The notes under the pieces are model-generated. The model worked only from the letters and a program-made list of their open reading frames with translations, was not told where the DNA came from and made no database searches. A stretch of DNA of 64,000 nt. Origin: Clostridium beijerinckii. GTDB taxonomy: Bacteria; Bacillota; Clostridia; Clostridiales; Clostridiaceae. The position numbers and the translations under genes are program-made. This document shows positions 35,546 to 43,846 of the stretch, piece after piece; position 1 is the first letter of the stretch; each line of letters opens with the position of its first letter. The stretch spans positions 2,012,001 through 2,076,000 of the forward strand of contig NZ_CP073653.1 of assembly GCF_018223745.1 (NCBI RefSeq). Direction: 5' to 3'.

Positions 35546-35875
35546 AATAAATCTTTATTTAAAATTCTAGCAAGTTAAATGATTAATTAAGGCTAGGAGG
35601 CAGAAATTAAATTTCAACATAACATAAATAAGAGTAAATGATTATAGCTTAATTTTTTAATAAATAATAATATAAAGAAAATCTTATTTTGAGCTTTAAG
35701 TGGGATTATCACGATTTTGTTTGAAGGAAAGTGAATTGTTGTGATTGAAAATGAATACATTTTGTGATATTATAATTACAAATTTTAAAAATGAAATGTA
35801 GCGTTGGGGATAGCTGCGTTTAAATGTACATGATAAATATAGAATTAATATAAAATTTGAAGGGGTTTTGAAATC

Positions 35876-36367
35876 ATGGAAATTAGCTTTGTAAGAATTG
35901 ATGACAGATTGATACATGGACAGATTGCAACCATATGGTCAAAAGCAAGTGGATGTAACAGAATTATGGCGTGTAGTGATGAAGTTGCTAAAGATGATTT
36001 GAGAAAACAGTTGTTACTTCAAGTAGCATTAAAAGGAATTAAAGCTTATGTAATACCAATAGAAACCGCTATCAAAGCTTATAAGAATCCTAAATATAAA
36101 AATTTTAAGACTTTATTTTTATTTACTAATCCGGCAGACGTGCTTCGAATGATTGAAGGTGGAGTTGATATTAAATCTGTAAATGTTGGAGGAATGTGCT
36201 ATAAGGATGGAAAAAAACAAATTACTGGTGCTATATCCGTAAATAATAAAGATATAGAATGTTTCAAGAAACTTTACGAGAAAGGAATTGAGTTAGAGAT
36301 AAGGCAGGTAGCGAAAGATAATAAGATTAATTTAATTGACAGGTTAAAAGAATTGAAATTCTTATAG
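35876..36367 (+). CDS. Orphan PTS EIIB component, mannose/fructose/sorbose family
   Basis: 163 residues, the usual EIIB size. The phosphorylated His is His14 in DDRLIHGQIATIW. RKQLLLQVALKGIKAYV and VNVGGMCYKDGKKQIT match the family. No EIIA, EIIC or EIID gene of this family is present in the window. The protein must therefore work with components encoded elsewhere or act as a phosphorylation-dependent regulator. A terminator follows. Confidence 0.9.
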   Translation: MEISFVRIDDRLIHGQIATIWSKASGCNRIMACSDEVAKDDLRKQLLLQVALKGIKAYVIPIETAIKAYKNPKYKNFKTLFLFTNPADVLRMIEGGVDIKSVNVGGMCYKDGKKQITGAISVNNKDIECFKKLYEKGIELEIRQVAKDNKINLIDRLKELKFL

Positions 36368-36382
36368 AGAATAACAGTGAAG

Positions 36383-36424
36383 TGCTATATAACCTTTTAT
36401 AGATAGGTGGATAGCATTTTTTTG
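36383..36424 (+). terminator. Terminator of the PTS IIB gene
   Basis: TGCTAT (36383-36388) pairs with ATAGCA (36411-36416), with an inner ACC/GGT pairing, and a run of eight T follows. Confidence 0.7.
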
Positions 36425-36618
36425 CTAAAAGTTAAAATTATTACACAACCATGATAAAAAACAACAGTAAAAGTTCTAATGTAATACAATCATATGGTAA
36501 TTAATTTGCCTGATTCAGGTATTAATACTATAATTTTTTACAAAGAAGTTGTATTTCTATTGAATATGATGAAGAATTAAAAAACTAAATGTAAAAATGT
36601 TTTAGAGAGGAGAAATCT

Positions 36619-37476
36619 ATGATAAAGCCTATAAAAAGAGCAGCTGTTTTACATGATTTATGCGGAATAGGAAAAGCTGCTTTAACCAATGTAATTCCTA
36701 TTCTATCAACTTTGGGGGTAGAGGTTTGTCCGATACCTACTATGATATTAACCAGTCATACTGGAGGGTTTAGTCCAAACATAGAAAGATTGGATGGATA
36801 TATAAGTAAGGCGGTTCAACACTATATTGAATTGAACATAAATTTTGAAAGCATATTTGTTGGATATTTAGGAAGTACTAATAATATCGAAGAAACTTTA
36901 CTTTTATTAGAATCTGTAAACAAGAATAAATCATTAGTAGTGCTCGATCCTATTTTTGCTGATAACGGTTCTTATTATAGTAATTTTAGTAAGGAATATT
37001 CAGATAGTTTAAAAAGGATAATAAGATATTCGCATATCATTACACCTAACTTTACGGAAGCATGTATTTTATGTGATGAAAAGATTGTAGAGGAAGTGAA
37101 TGAAGAGAAACTATTAGCGCTTTCTAGAAAATTATATAGTTTTGGATGTGATAATGTAATAATCACAAGTGCACCTGTCGCAAATAAAAAGAAGATTGGG
37201 ATAGCTGTATATAATGGAGAAAACGATTCTTTCAAATTAATAATTAGGGATAGGATAGAAAGATCTTATCCAGGAACTGGAGATGTTTTTGCATCAGTTT
37301 TGATTGGATTAATTATGGATGGTAACTCATTAGAAAAGAGCGTTGAGGAATCATGCAAATTTGTTGAAGATTGCATTAAGGAAAGTAGTTCTTATGATTA
37401 TCCAGTAAGAGAAGGATTACTTTTAGAACCAATATTGTATAAGTTAAATAATTTGAAACGGTCAATAGAAGAATAA
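36619..37476 (+). CDS. Pyridoxal/pyridoxamine kinase-like protein
   Basis: 285 residues of the ribokinase-like PdxK/PdxY family, which phosphorylates B6 vitamers. Signatures are AVLHDLCGIGKAALTNVIPI and MILTSHTGGF at the substrate side, FVGYLGS, VVLDPIFADNGSYY, ITPNFTEACIL and SYPGTGDVFASVLIGL with the catalytic Asp. AGAGGAG precedes the ATG. It stands alone before the fructose operon. It may be linked to PLP-dependent enzymes in general. Confidence 0.87.
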   Translation: MIKPIKRAAVLHDLCGIGKAALTNVIPILSTLGVEVCPIPTMILTSHTGGFSPNIERLDGYISKAVQHYIELNINFESIFVGYLGSTNNIEETLLLLESVNKNKSLVVLDPIFADNGSYYSNFSKEYSDSLKRIIRYSHIITPNFTEACILCDEKIVEEVNEEKLLALSRKLYSFGCDNVIITSAPVANKKKIGIAVYNGENDSFKLIIRDRIERSYPGTGDVFASVLIGLIMDGNSLEKSVEESCKFVEDCIKESSSYDYPVREGLLLEPILYKLNNLKRSIEE

Positions 37477-37502
37477 AATATTTAAATTCGAATAAAAACA
37501 AT

Positions 37503-37571
37503 CAATAAAAATCAATATAAGTGAAAATAAATGATTTTTTTGAAATAAAATGGTTGATTTTTATTGAAATA
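37503..37571. promoter_or_regulatory. Candidate FruR operator region
   Basis: CAATAAAAATCAA (37503-37515) has its exact complement TTGATTTTTATTG at 37554-37566. In addition TGATTTTTTTGAAATA (37532-37547) and TGATTTTTATTGAAATA (37555-37571) are direct repeats 23 bp apart. They surround the -35 box of the fru promoter, as expected of a DeoR-family repressor. Confidence 0.6.
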
Positions 37572-37582
37572 TAAGTTATGAT
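37554..37582 (+). promoter_or_regulatory. Promoter of fruR-fruK-fruA
   Basis: TTGATT (37554-37559), 17-bp spacer, TATGAT (37577-37582). The -35 box lies within an operator half. Confidence 0.65.
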
Positions 37583-37603
37583 TATATCAGAGGAGTGATG
37601 ATA

Positions 37604-38356
37604 ATGTTTACAGAAGAAAGGTTTAATATCATTCTTCAGGAGTTGAAGGTAAAAGGAATAGTATCTGTTACTGATTTAGTACAATTACTGGATGCTTCGG
37701 AATCTACAGTTAGAAGAGATCTAAATACACTTGATAGTGAGGGACTTTTAAAGAAAATTCATGGAGGTGCAATTGCAATAGGTGAGAGTACATCCAAGCA
37801 CGACTATAAAGTTAATGTTAGACAATCTTTGAATGTAGATGAAAAATCTGAAATAGCAAAGCATGCTGCTGCATTAATTGAAGATGGGGATATACTCTAC
37901 TTGGATGCTGGAACAACAACTGAGATCTTAATAGATTTTATTGAAGCCAACGAAATAATAGTTGTAACTAATGGAATAGTTCATGCAAAAAAGCTTTTGG
38001 AAAGAGGTTTTAAGACTTTTATTGTTGGGGGCGAAGTTAAAGCTATAACTGAAGCAATAGTAGGAAGCACCGTTGTAGAAGATTTAAAAAAATATAACTT
38101 CTCAAAAGGCTTCTTTGGAGTAAATGGCGTAAGCAACGAGAGCGGTTATACAACTCCAGATATGAATGAAGCAATGGTTAAAGCTCAAGCAATGAAAATG
38201 TGCAGAGAATCATATGTATTAGCAGATCAATCTAAATTAGAAAAAGTTAGTTTTATAACTTTCGGAGCAATAGCAGATTCAACATTAATAACAACAAAAA
38301 TTGATAATAATATTAGTTATGATACTAATGTAATAGAGGTGGTAAAAAATGATTAA
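37604..38356 (+). CDS. fruR: DeoR-family regulator of the fructose operon
   Basis: 250 residues from ATG 37604, 8 nt after AGGAG; in-frame GTG and ATG codons a few bases earlier are too close to the ribosome site. The N-terminal HTH reads VSVTDLVQLLDASESTVRRDLNTL with the DeoR hallmark KIHGGA. The C-terminal DeoRC domain shows ILYLDAGTTTEIL and VTNGIVHAKKL, which sense sugar phosphates, usually fructose-1-phosphate. It overlaps fruK by 8 nt. Confidence 0.92.
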   Translation: MFTEERFNIILQELKVKGIVSVTDLVQLLDASESTVRRDLNTLDSEGLLKKIHGGAIAIGESTSKHDYKVNVRQSLNVDEKSEIAKHAAALIEDGDILYLDAGTTTEILIDFIEANEIIVVTNGIVHAKKLLERGFKTFIVGGEVKAITEAIVGSTVVEDLKKYNFSKGFFGVNGVSNESGYTTPDMNEAMVKAQAMKMCRESYVLADQSKLEKVSFITFGAIADSTLITTKIDNNISYDTNVIEVVKND

Positions 38357-39251
38357 TACAATAACTCTTAATCCTTCTTTAGATTATATTGTTAAAGTTG
38401 ATTCATTTAAAGTTGATTCATTAAATAGAACTGAAGAAGAAAATATTTATGCGGGTGGTAAAGGAATTAACGTATCCATAGTTCTTAAAAATCTAGGGGT
38501 AGCGAATACAGCTCTTGGATATGTTGCTGGATTTACTGGAGATGAAATTCTAAGACAAATACAAAGCCATGGCGTAAACTGTGATTTTATAAAATTAAAA
38601 AGTGGATTTTCTAGAATAAACGTGAAACTTAAAAGTGATGGAGAAACAGAAATTAATGGATCTGGACCTGCAATAACTGATGAAGAGTTAAATCTCTTAC
38701 ATGAAAAACTTTCGCATCTAACAAAAGGTGATTATTTAATATTATCAGGAAGTATACCAAATAGTGTGCCAGATAATATATATGAAAGCATTATGAACAG
38801 CTTATTGGATAAGGGTGTAGAGTTCATAGTTGATGCAACAAAAGATTTGCTGTTAAAGGTATTAAAATATAAACCGTTTTTGATAAAACCAAATCATCAT
38901 GAACTTGCAGAAATGTTTAATGTAGAGTTAAAAGATGATGAAGACATAATTAAATATGGTAGAAAACTTCAAGAAATGGGAGCAAAAAATGTTCTTATTT
39001 CAATGGCAGGGGATGGAGCAATTCTACTACCTGAAAATGGAGAACCTATAAAAAGAGCTGTTCCAAAAGGAATACTTAAAAATTCAGTTGGGGCTGGAGA
39101 TTCAATGGTGGCTGGTTTCTTATGCGGATATTTGAAAAATAAAAATATAGATGAAGCGTTCAAGATGGGAATTGCTACAGGAAGTGCAAGTGCTTTCTCA
39201 GAAGAATTGGCAACAAAAGAACAAGTATATGAATTATTAAAGCAAATTTAA
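38349..39251 (+). CDS. fruK: 1-phosphofructokinase
   Basis: 300 residues, PfkB family. It converts fructose-1-phosphate to fructose-1,6-bisphosphate. ITLNPSLDYIVKV and GGKGINVSIVLKNLG are the typical N-terminal signatures of tagatose-6-P/1-phosphofructokinases; the C-terminal motif is NSVGAGDSMVAGFLCGYL with the catalytic Asp. Its start overlaps the end of fruR, and fruA follows 124 bp later. Confidence 0.95.
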   Translation: MINTITLNPSLDYIVKVDSFKVDSLNRTEEENIYAGGKGINVSIVLKNLGVANTALGYVAGFTGDEILRQIQSHGVNCDFIKLKSGFSRINVKLKSDGETEINGSGPAITDEELNLLHEKLSHLTKGDYLILSGSIPNSVPDNIYESIMNSLLDKGVEFIVDATKDLLLKVLKYKPFLIKPNHHELAEMFNVELKDDEDIIKYGRKLQEMGAKNVLISMAGDGAILLPENGEPIKRAVPKGILKNSVGAGDSMVAGFLCGYLKNKNIDEAFKMGIATGSASAFSEELATKEQVYELLKQI

Positions 39252-39375
39252 TAGTGAATTTACTATAGTGTGAGTTGAATCTTATTATATTTTAAAGTTT
39301 TAACAAGGGTAATTTAACAAGTATTATGATTTTTACAAAAGCATAAAAATATATTTAAATTTTAGGAGGCTAACA

Positions 39376-41298
39376 ATGAGGATTGTAGATTTATTACACA
39401 AACAAGGCATAAACTTAAATTTTAATCCAAATACAAAAGAACAATGCATAAATGAATTAGTTGATTTAATGGACAAAACTGGGAATTTAAATAATAAAGA
39501 AGAATATAAAAAAGCAATATTAGCCAGGGAAGAATTAAGTACAACCGGGATAGGGGACGGAATAGCAATTCCACATGGAAAGACAAGTGCAGTAAAGAAA
39601 GCATCTCTTGCAGCTGCAATTTGTAAAAAGGGTGTTGATTATGATTCGTTAGATGGTCAACCAGCACATCTTTTCTTCATGATTGCTGTACCAGATAATA
39701 ATGATAATTTACACTTAGAAGTATTAGCAAGATTATCTACTATATTAATGGATGAATCATTTAGAACAAGCTTAGTAAACTGTTCTGATAAAGAAGAGTT
39801 TTTAAGGTTAATAGATAAGAAGGAAATGGAAAAGTTTCCTGAAGAGGTAAAGGGGGAAATAGAGATGAATAAAAGTGGTTATAGAGTATTAGCAGTAACT
39901 GCATGTCCAACAGGGATTGCGCATACTTACATGGCGGCTGAAAGTCTTGAAAGTAAGGGGAAAGATATGGGAGTCTCAATAAAAGTTGAGACAAATGGTT
40001 CTGGCGGCGCTAAAAACGTTTTAACAAAAGAAGAAATAGCAAATGCAGAATGTATAATTATAGCGGCTGATAAAAATGTAGAAATGGCTAGATTTGATGG
40101 TAAGAGAGTAATTAAAACCAAAGTTGCAGATGGAATACACAAGTCAACTCAATTAATTGAGGAAGCTATAAGAGGAAATGCTCCAATATATCATCATGCT
40201 GGAGGTGCTGATAGCAGCGAAGATGTTTCAAACGAATCAGTTGGACGTCAAATTTATAAGCATCTTATGAATGGTGTATCACATATGTTACCGTTTGTAA
40301 TAGGTGGTGGTATATTAATAGCTTTAGCATTCTTATTTGATACATTTAATCCTGCTAATCCGAGTGGTTTTGGTACAGGTACACCATTAGCTGCAGTTTT
40401 GAAGAATATTGGTGGTACTGCATTTGGATTTATGTTACCGGTTCTTGCTGGATTTATTGCAATGAGTATTGGAGATAGACCAGCTCTTTCAGTAGGTTTT
40501 GTTGGTGGTGCTTTAGCTAGTGCCGGTGTTACTTTTGCAAGCGCATTTGATCCAAAGGTTCCAGCAGTTTCTGGTGGTTTCTTAGGTGCATTACTTGCAG
40601 GTTTCATTGCTGGATATTTAGTTGTTGGTCTTAAGAAGTTATTTGCAGGTTTACCAAACAGTTTAGAAGGTATAAAGCCAGTATTTTTATATCCGTTACT
40701 AGGAACATTTTTAATCGGTGTTATAATGTTATTCATAAACCCAATTATGGGATCGATAAATACAGGTATCACTGGTGCACTTAATTCAATGGGTGGTACA
40801 AGTAAGATTCTTTTAGGTATTGTTTTAGGTGGTATGATGTCAGTTGATATGGGTGGTCCAGTTAACAAAGCAGCTTATCTTTTTGGTACAGCATCACTTG
40901 CTAGTGGAAACTTTGATATAATGGCAGCTGTTATGGCTGGTGGTATGGTTCCACCACTTGCAATTGCAATATGTACTACAGTATTTAGAAATAAATTTAC
41001 TGAAAAAGACAGGCAAGCAGGTCTTGTAAACTATATAATGGGATTATCATTTATCTCAGAAGGTGCGATTCCTTTTGCGGCAGCAGATCCAATAAGAGTA
41101 CTACCATCTTGTATAATCGGTTCAGCAGTTGCTGGAGCTCTTTCAATGGCATTTGGATGTGCATTAAGAGCACCTCACGGTGGAATATTTGTTATTGCAA
41201 TCGTAACCAACCCACTTCAATACTTAGGAGCAATAGTCATTGGGGCAATAGTTGGGGCAATAATATTAGGAATAATAAAGAAACCAGTACAAAAATAA
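39376..41298 (+). CDS. fruA: PTS fructose transporter, EIIABC
   Basis: 640 residues. EIIA occupies about 1-150 with the phosphorylated His67 in IPHGKTSAV. EIIB covers about 170-275 with Cys177 in VTACPTGIAHTYMAAE. EIIC fills the rest with about nine membrane segments and AAYLFGTASLASG and SEGAIPFAAADPIRVLPS. It imports fructose as fructose-1-phosphate, the substrate of FruK. TAGGAGG precedes the ATG. The domain order A-B-C is the common one in Firmicutes. Confidence 0.95.
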   Translation: MRIVDLLHKQGINLNFNPNTKEQCINELVDLMDKTGNLNNKEEYKKAILAREELSTTGIGDGIAIPHGKTSAVKKASLAAAICKKGVDYDSLDGQPAHLFFMIAVPDNNDNLHLEVLARLSTILMDESFRTSLVNCSDKEEFLRLIDKKEMEKFPEEVKGEIEMNKSGYRVLAVTACPTGIAHTYMAAESLESKGKDMGVSIKVETNGSGGAKNVLTKEEIANAECIIIAADKNVEMARFDGKRVIKTKVADGIHKSTQLIEEAIRGNAPIYHHAGGADSSEDVSNESVGRQIYKHLMNGVSHMLPFVIGGGILIALAFLFDTFNPANPSGFGTGTPLAAVLKNIGGTAFGFMLPVLAGFIAMSIGDRPALSVGFVGGALASAGVTFASAFDPKVPAVSGGFLGALLAGFIAGYLVVGLKKLFAGLPNSLEGIKPVFLYPLLGTFLIGVIMLFINPIMGSINTGITGALNSMGGTSKILLGIVLGGMMSVDMGGPVNKAAYLFGTASLASGNFDIMAAVMAGGMVPPLAIAICTTVFRNKFTEKDRQAGLVNYIMGLSFISEGAIPFAAADPIRVLPSCIIGSAVAGALSMAFGCALRAPHGGIFVIAIVTNPLQYLGAIVIGAIVGAIILGIIKKPVQK

Positions 41299-41341
41299 GA
41301 TTTATGGGAAAATAAGAGGGTAAGTTAATATAAGGGTATAG

Positions 41342-41379
41342 GAAGCAGTGGAAGTTAAGAACATCCACTGCTTCTTTTA
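41342..41379 (+). terminator. Terminator of the fructose operon
   Basis: GAAGCAGTGGA (41342-41352) pairs perfectly with TCCACTGCTTC (41364-41374), followed by TTTTAT. The rest of the gap to 41642 holds a second weaker hairpin near 41419-41460 and AT-rich DNA with no gene. Confidence 0.9.
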
Positions 41380-41642
41380 TTGACTGCTAAATAAAATGAA
41401 AGGAAAAATATTTCTATAAAAAAGGATAAAATATAAGATTTTCTTATATATCTTTTTTATGGATTTGTATCATATGTTACGTAAAAATATAAAATAATAT
41501 GGTATTATAAATTTACAAATAAAACATAATATAAATAAGTATTCGAAGTAAATAAATATGGATTTTTAAATTGTTTTAAGTTTAAAAATAACAAAGGTTT
41601 TATTTTCTAGTTAAATACTTTTGCTATAGGAGGAGAAAAAAT

Positions 41643-42281
41643 ATGAGTTTATTTTTAGGAAAGATACACTATTGGTTATTTAATAAGATTTTATGGTTTG
41701 AAAAATTAGAAGGTGAGATAATAAATCTTGCAAAAGAGGAAGGCTTAAATGTAGATGAGTTGCGTAAAGAAATCAATGAAAAGTATGGTGAGCCAACTCC
41801 GAATCTTCCACTAGAAGAGATGATAGATACAAGTAACATCCATGGATGGTTACAAGGAAAAATTCATTCAGCAGAAGGAAGAATGGCTGCGTGGACAACA
41901 AAACTTATAAATAATAATAAAGGTGTTACTACAAAATTAGAAGAGATTTATTCTAGCCAAGGAATTAAAGCTGCAAGTGAAGTTAAAGAAAAGGGAATGG
42001 AACTTACAAATGCAGGTGAAATTTTTGACAGTATCAATGATTATATTTTAGATGGAATGCCATGTGATAGAGTCAATGAAGTAATTAAAGCAGAAGAAGA
42101 TATCGTTGAATGGAAGAGAAGAGTATGCGTTCATAGTGATATTTGGAATAAAGAAGAAGGTGACGTTGATTATTTCTACAAGCTAAGAAGTTTATGGGTT
42201 AAAGAATTTGTAAATGCAGTTAATTCAGATTTTGAGTATGTTGAAGAAGGCAACAATACAATGGTGATAAGAAGAAAATAA
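41643..42281 (+). CDS. Conserved-looking hypothetical protein
   Basis: 212 residues, soluble, mostly helical, with no signal peptide. I do not recognise the family. The N terminus is aromatic (MSLFLGKIHYWLFNKILWFEKLEG), followed by SNIHGWLQGKIHSAEGRMAAW, whose conserved-looking His pair could be functional. The C terminus has DGMPCDRVNEV and WKRRVCVHSDIWNKEEGDVD. TAGGAGGAG precedes the ATG. It lies 133 bp upstream of a hemerythrin-like gene with no clear terminator between, so the two may be cotranscribed. The shared His/Cys richness hints at metal or heme-related work, but this is only a guess. Confidence 0.75.
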   Translation: MSLFLGKIHYWLFNKILWFEKLEGEIINLAKEEGLNVDELRKEINEKYGEPTPNLPLEEMIDTSNIHGWLQGKIHSAEGRMAAWTTKLINNNKGVTTKLEEIYSSQGIKAASEVKEKGMELTNAGEIFDSINDYILDGMPCDRVNEVIKAEEDIVEWKRRVCVHSDIWNKEEGDVDYFYKLRSLWVKEFVNAVNSDFEYVEEGNNTMVIRRK

Positions 42282-42414
42282 GATTCTTAGAATTAAGGAT
42301 TTTTATGGGTTAATAATTTAAGAATAATAGAGTACCCAGCTATATTTTTGGTTATACGATGATTAAATTTATCACTATTATTTTTAATGAAAATATGTAA
42401 TAGGAGGAAAAGAT

Positions 42415-42966
42415 ATGGATGCTATAGATTTAATGATGGAAGAACATAAGTATATAAAAAGAATGTTGGTTGTTGTAAGAAAAGCATGTTTTAGATTATA
42501 CAAAGGTGAAAAAATAAGTTATGATGATTTTAATTCCATGATAGGTTTTATTAGAAATTTTGCTGATTCTCATCATCATAAGAAAGAAGAAGTAATGCTT
42601 TTTAATAGAATGGTTGAAGAAATAGGCCCAACTGCTGAAAAAATAGTTAAGCATGGTATGCTTGTGGAGCATGATCTTGGAAGACTACACATAAGTGAAC
42701 TTCAAGCTGCACTTAAAAATCTAAAAGATGGGGATGAAGAAGCTATTTTAGACGTAATTTCTAATGCTATCTCCTATACGCATTTATTAGAGAGACATAT
42801 TGATAAAGAAGATAAAGTTGTATATACATTTGCCAAAAGAGAATTAAACGCAGGCACATTAACAGGTATAAATAAGGAATGTATTGACTTTGAAGAAATA
42901 AATAATCACATAAAAAAAGATAATATTTTAATATTAGAAGAATTGGAGAAAAAATACAATTCGTAA
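42415..42966 (+). CDS. Hemerythrin-like (HHE) domain protein
   Basis: 183 residues of the hemerythrin/HHE cation-binding family. Probable di-iron ligands are in MEEHKYIKRM, DSHHHKKEEVMLF (H-x-x-x-E), VKHGMLVEHDLGR and HLLERHIDKEDKVVY, the four-helix-bundle pattern of this fold. Relatives bind O2, sense NO or help repair Fe-S clusters (for example YtfE). It ends opposite an Rrf2-family regulator and just before the suf operon, which fits a role in nitrosative or oxidative stress or iron supply. TAGGAGGAAA precedes the ATG. Confidence 0.88.
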   Translation: MDAIDLMMEEHKYIKRMLVVVRKACFRLYKGEKISYDDFNSMIGFIRNFADSHHHKKEEVMLFNRMVEEIGPTAEKIVKHGMLVEHDLGRLHISELQAALKNLKDGDEEAILDVISNAISYTHLLERHIDKEDKVVYTFAKRELNAGTLTGINKECIDFEEINNHIKKDNILILEELEKKYNS

Positions 42967-42972
42967 GTAAAT

Positions 42973-43012
42973 GGTGTTATAGTGGGAAGCGACTGTAACA
43001 CCTTTATTTTTA
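42973..43012 (+). terminator. Terminator of the hemerythrin-like gene
   Basis: GGTGTTATAGT (42973-42983) pairs with ACTGTAACACC (42992-43002), one G-U pair, followed by TTTATTTTT. Confidence 0.88.
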
Positions 43013-43174
43013 TATATAAGTATACATTTAATGGGGGCATAAAAAATACTGATTTATGTAATTTAGAAATCAGTACAGCCTAATTACTTTCTTGATTTTT
43101 TATAAGTATATGGTTTTTGTGACAAGGCTTTAGACAAAAAAATATTTTTCTAATGATAGAATTTGAATAAAAAA

Positions 43175-43214
43175 TTATAGCAAGATAAAGTATAAAAACT
43201 TTATCTTGCTATAA
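43175..43214 (-). terminator. Terminator of the Rrf2-family gene, overlapping its stop codon
   Basis: Perfect 17-bp stem (43175-43191 with 43198-43214) and a 6-nt loop. Read on the minus strand it is followed by TTTTTTATTC. The stem starts inside the last codons of the regulator gene. Confidence 0.85.
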
Positions 43215-43601
43215 AATATCCTCTAAGGTATATTTGCTAAATTCATCAACAAAAGAATTAATAGATGATGATAATATTGCTTTTAATTTGCATTTTGAAG
43301 TGGAACAAGTATGCTTTGCACTTGAAAAACATTCAGATACAGTTATACTTTCCTCTGTAATTATTAATATTTTCCCAAGGTTTATGTCTTTAGGCTCCAT
43401 CCCAAGTTTTAAGCCGCCATTTCTTCCTTTAGTTGATATTACATATTCAGTTTTACCTAGCCTATGAACGATTTTCTTTAAATGATGTTCAGATATTTCA
43501 AGGTTAGATGCCAACTCTTCCACAGTGCATATTTTATCTTGATTCTTAGCTAAATATATTAAAATTCTAAAAGCATAATCTGAAAACTTAGATAAGTTCA
43601 A
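43209..43601 (-). CDS. Rrf2-family (IscR/NsrR-like) Fe-S-type transcriptional regulator
   Basis: 130 residues from a TTG at 43601-43599, reading MNLSKFSDYAFRILIYLA, the usual Rrf2 N terminus. An upstream in-frame ATG at 43628 overlaps a -10-like TATAAT on the minus strand and so is a poor start. The winged HTH is TVEELASNLEISEHHLKKIVHRL, with the wing TKGRNGGLKL. Three Cys in ECFSSAKHTCSTSKCKLK are spaced as the Fe-S cluster ligands of IscR/NsrR. It is divergent from sufC, with two palindromes between, and probably senses Fe-S status or NO and controls suf. Confidence 0.9.
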   Translation of the reverse strand: MNLSKFSDYAFRILIYLAKNQDKICTVEELASNLEISEHHLKKIVHRLGKTEYVISTKGRNGGLKLGMEPKDINLGKILIITEESITVSECFSSAKHTCSTSKCKLKAILSSSINSFVDEFSKYTLEDIL

Positions 43602-43671
43602 ATTTTCACATCCCTTCTTTAGTTTCATTATACCTTATAATAAAAAAAAGTAAATTGGTTAAAAATAAAAT

Positions 43672-43688
43672 GTGCATTTGTATTGCAC
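43672..43688. promoter_or_regulatory. Candidate Rrf2 operator 1, at the suf -35 box
   Basis: GTGCATTTGTATTGCAC, the core of AATGTGCA-7 nt-TGCACATT (43669-43691). It overlaps the suf -35 box. Confidence 0.65.
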
Positions 43689-43711
43689 ATTAAAAAAACC
43701 TGTGCTAATAT
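43684..43711 (+). promoter_or_regulatory. Promoter of sufCBDSU
   Basis: TTGCAC (43684-43689), 16-bp spacer, TAATAT (43706-43711). It is flanked by two related palindromes. Confidence 0.6.
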
Positions 43712-43715
43712 TAAG

Positions 43716-43732
43716 GTGTATTTAGAATGCAC
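43716..43732. promoter_or_regulatory. Candidate Rrf2 operator 2, at the suf transcription start
   Basis: GTGTATTTAGAATGCAC, matching operator 1 at 13 of 17 positions and centred 44 bp from it, directly downstream of the -10 box. Confidence 0.65.
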
Positions 43733-43846
43733 TTTAAAATTTATACATATAAAGAAATTATATATAAGACTTACATTTATGGAGTTTAGACAGGTGTTTT
43801 GTGAAAAACATAGTTAATTAAATATTAGTTAGATAGGAGAATTGTT

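Noticed and set aside
35590..35640. Small gene behind AGGAGG at 35595-35600
   Set aside because: No ATG, GTG or TTG at suitable distance opens a frame of useful length.
40254..40868. 204-codon open frame on the minus strand
   Set aside because: Antisense of the repetitive Gly/Ala/Val membrane part of fruA; a Pro/Asn/Ile-rich artefact with no start signals.
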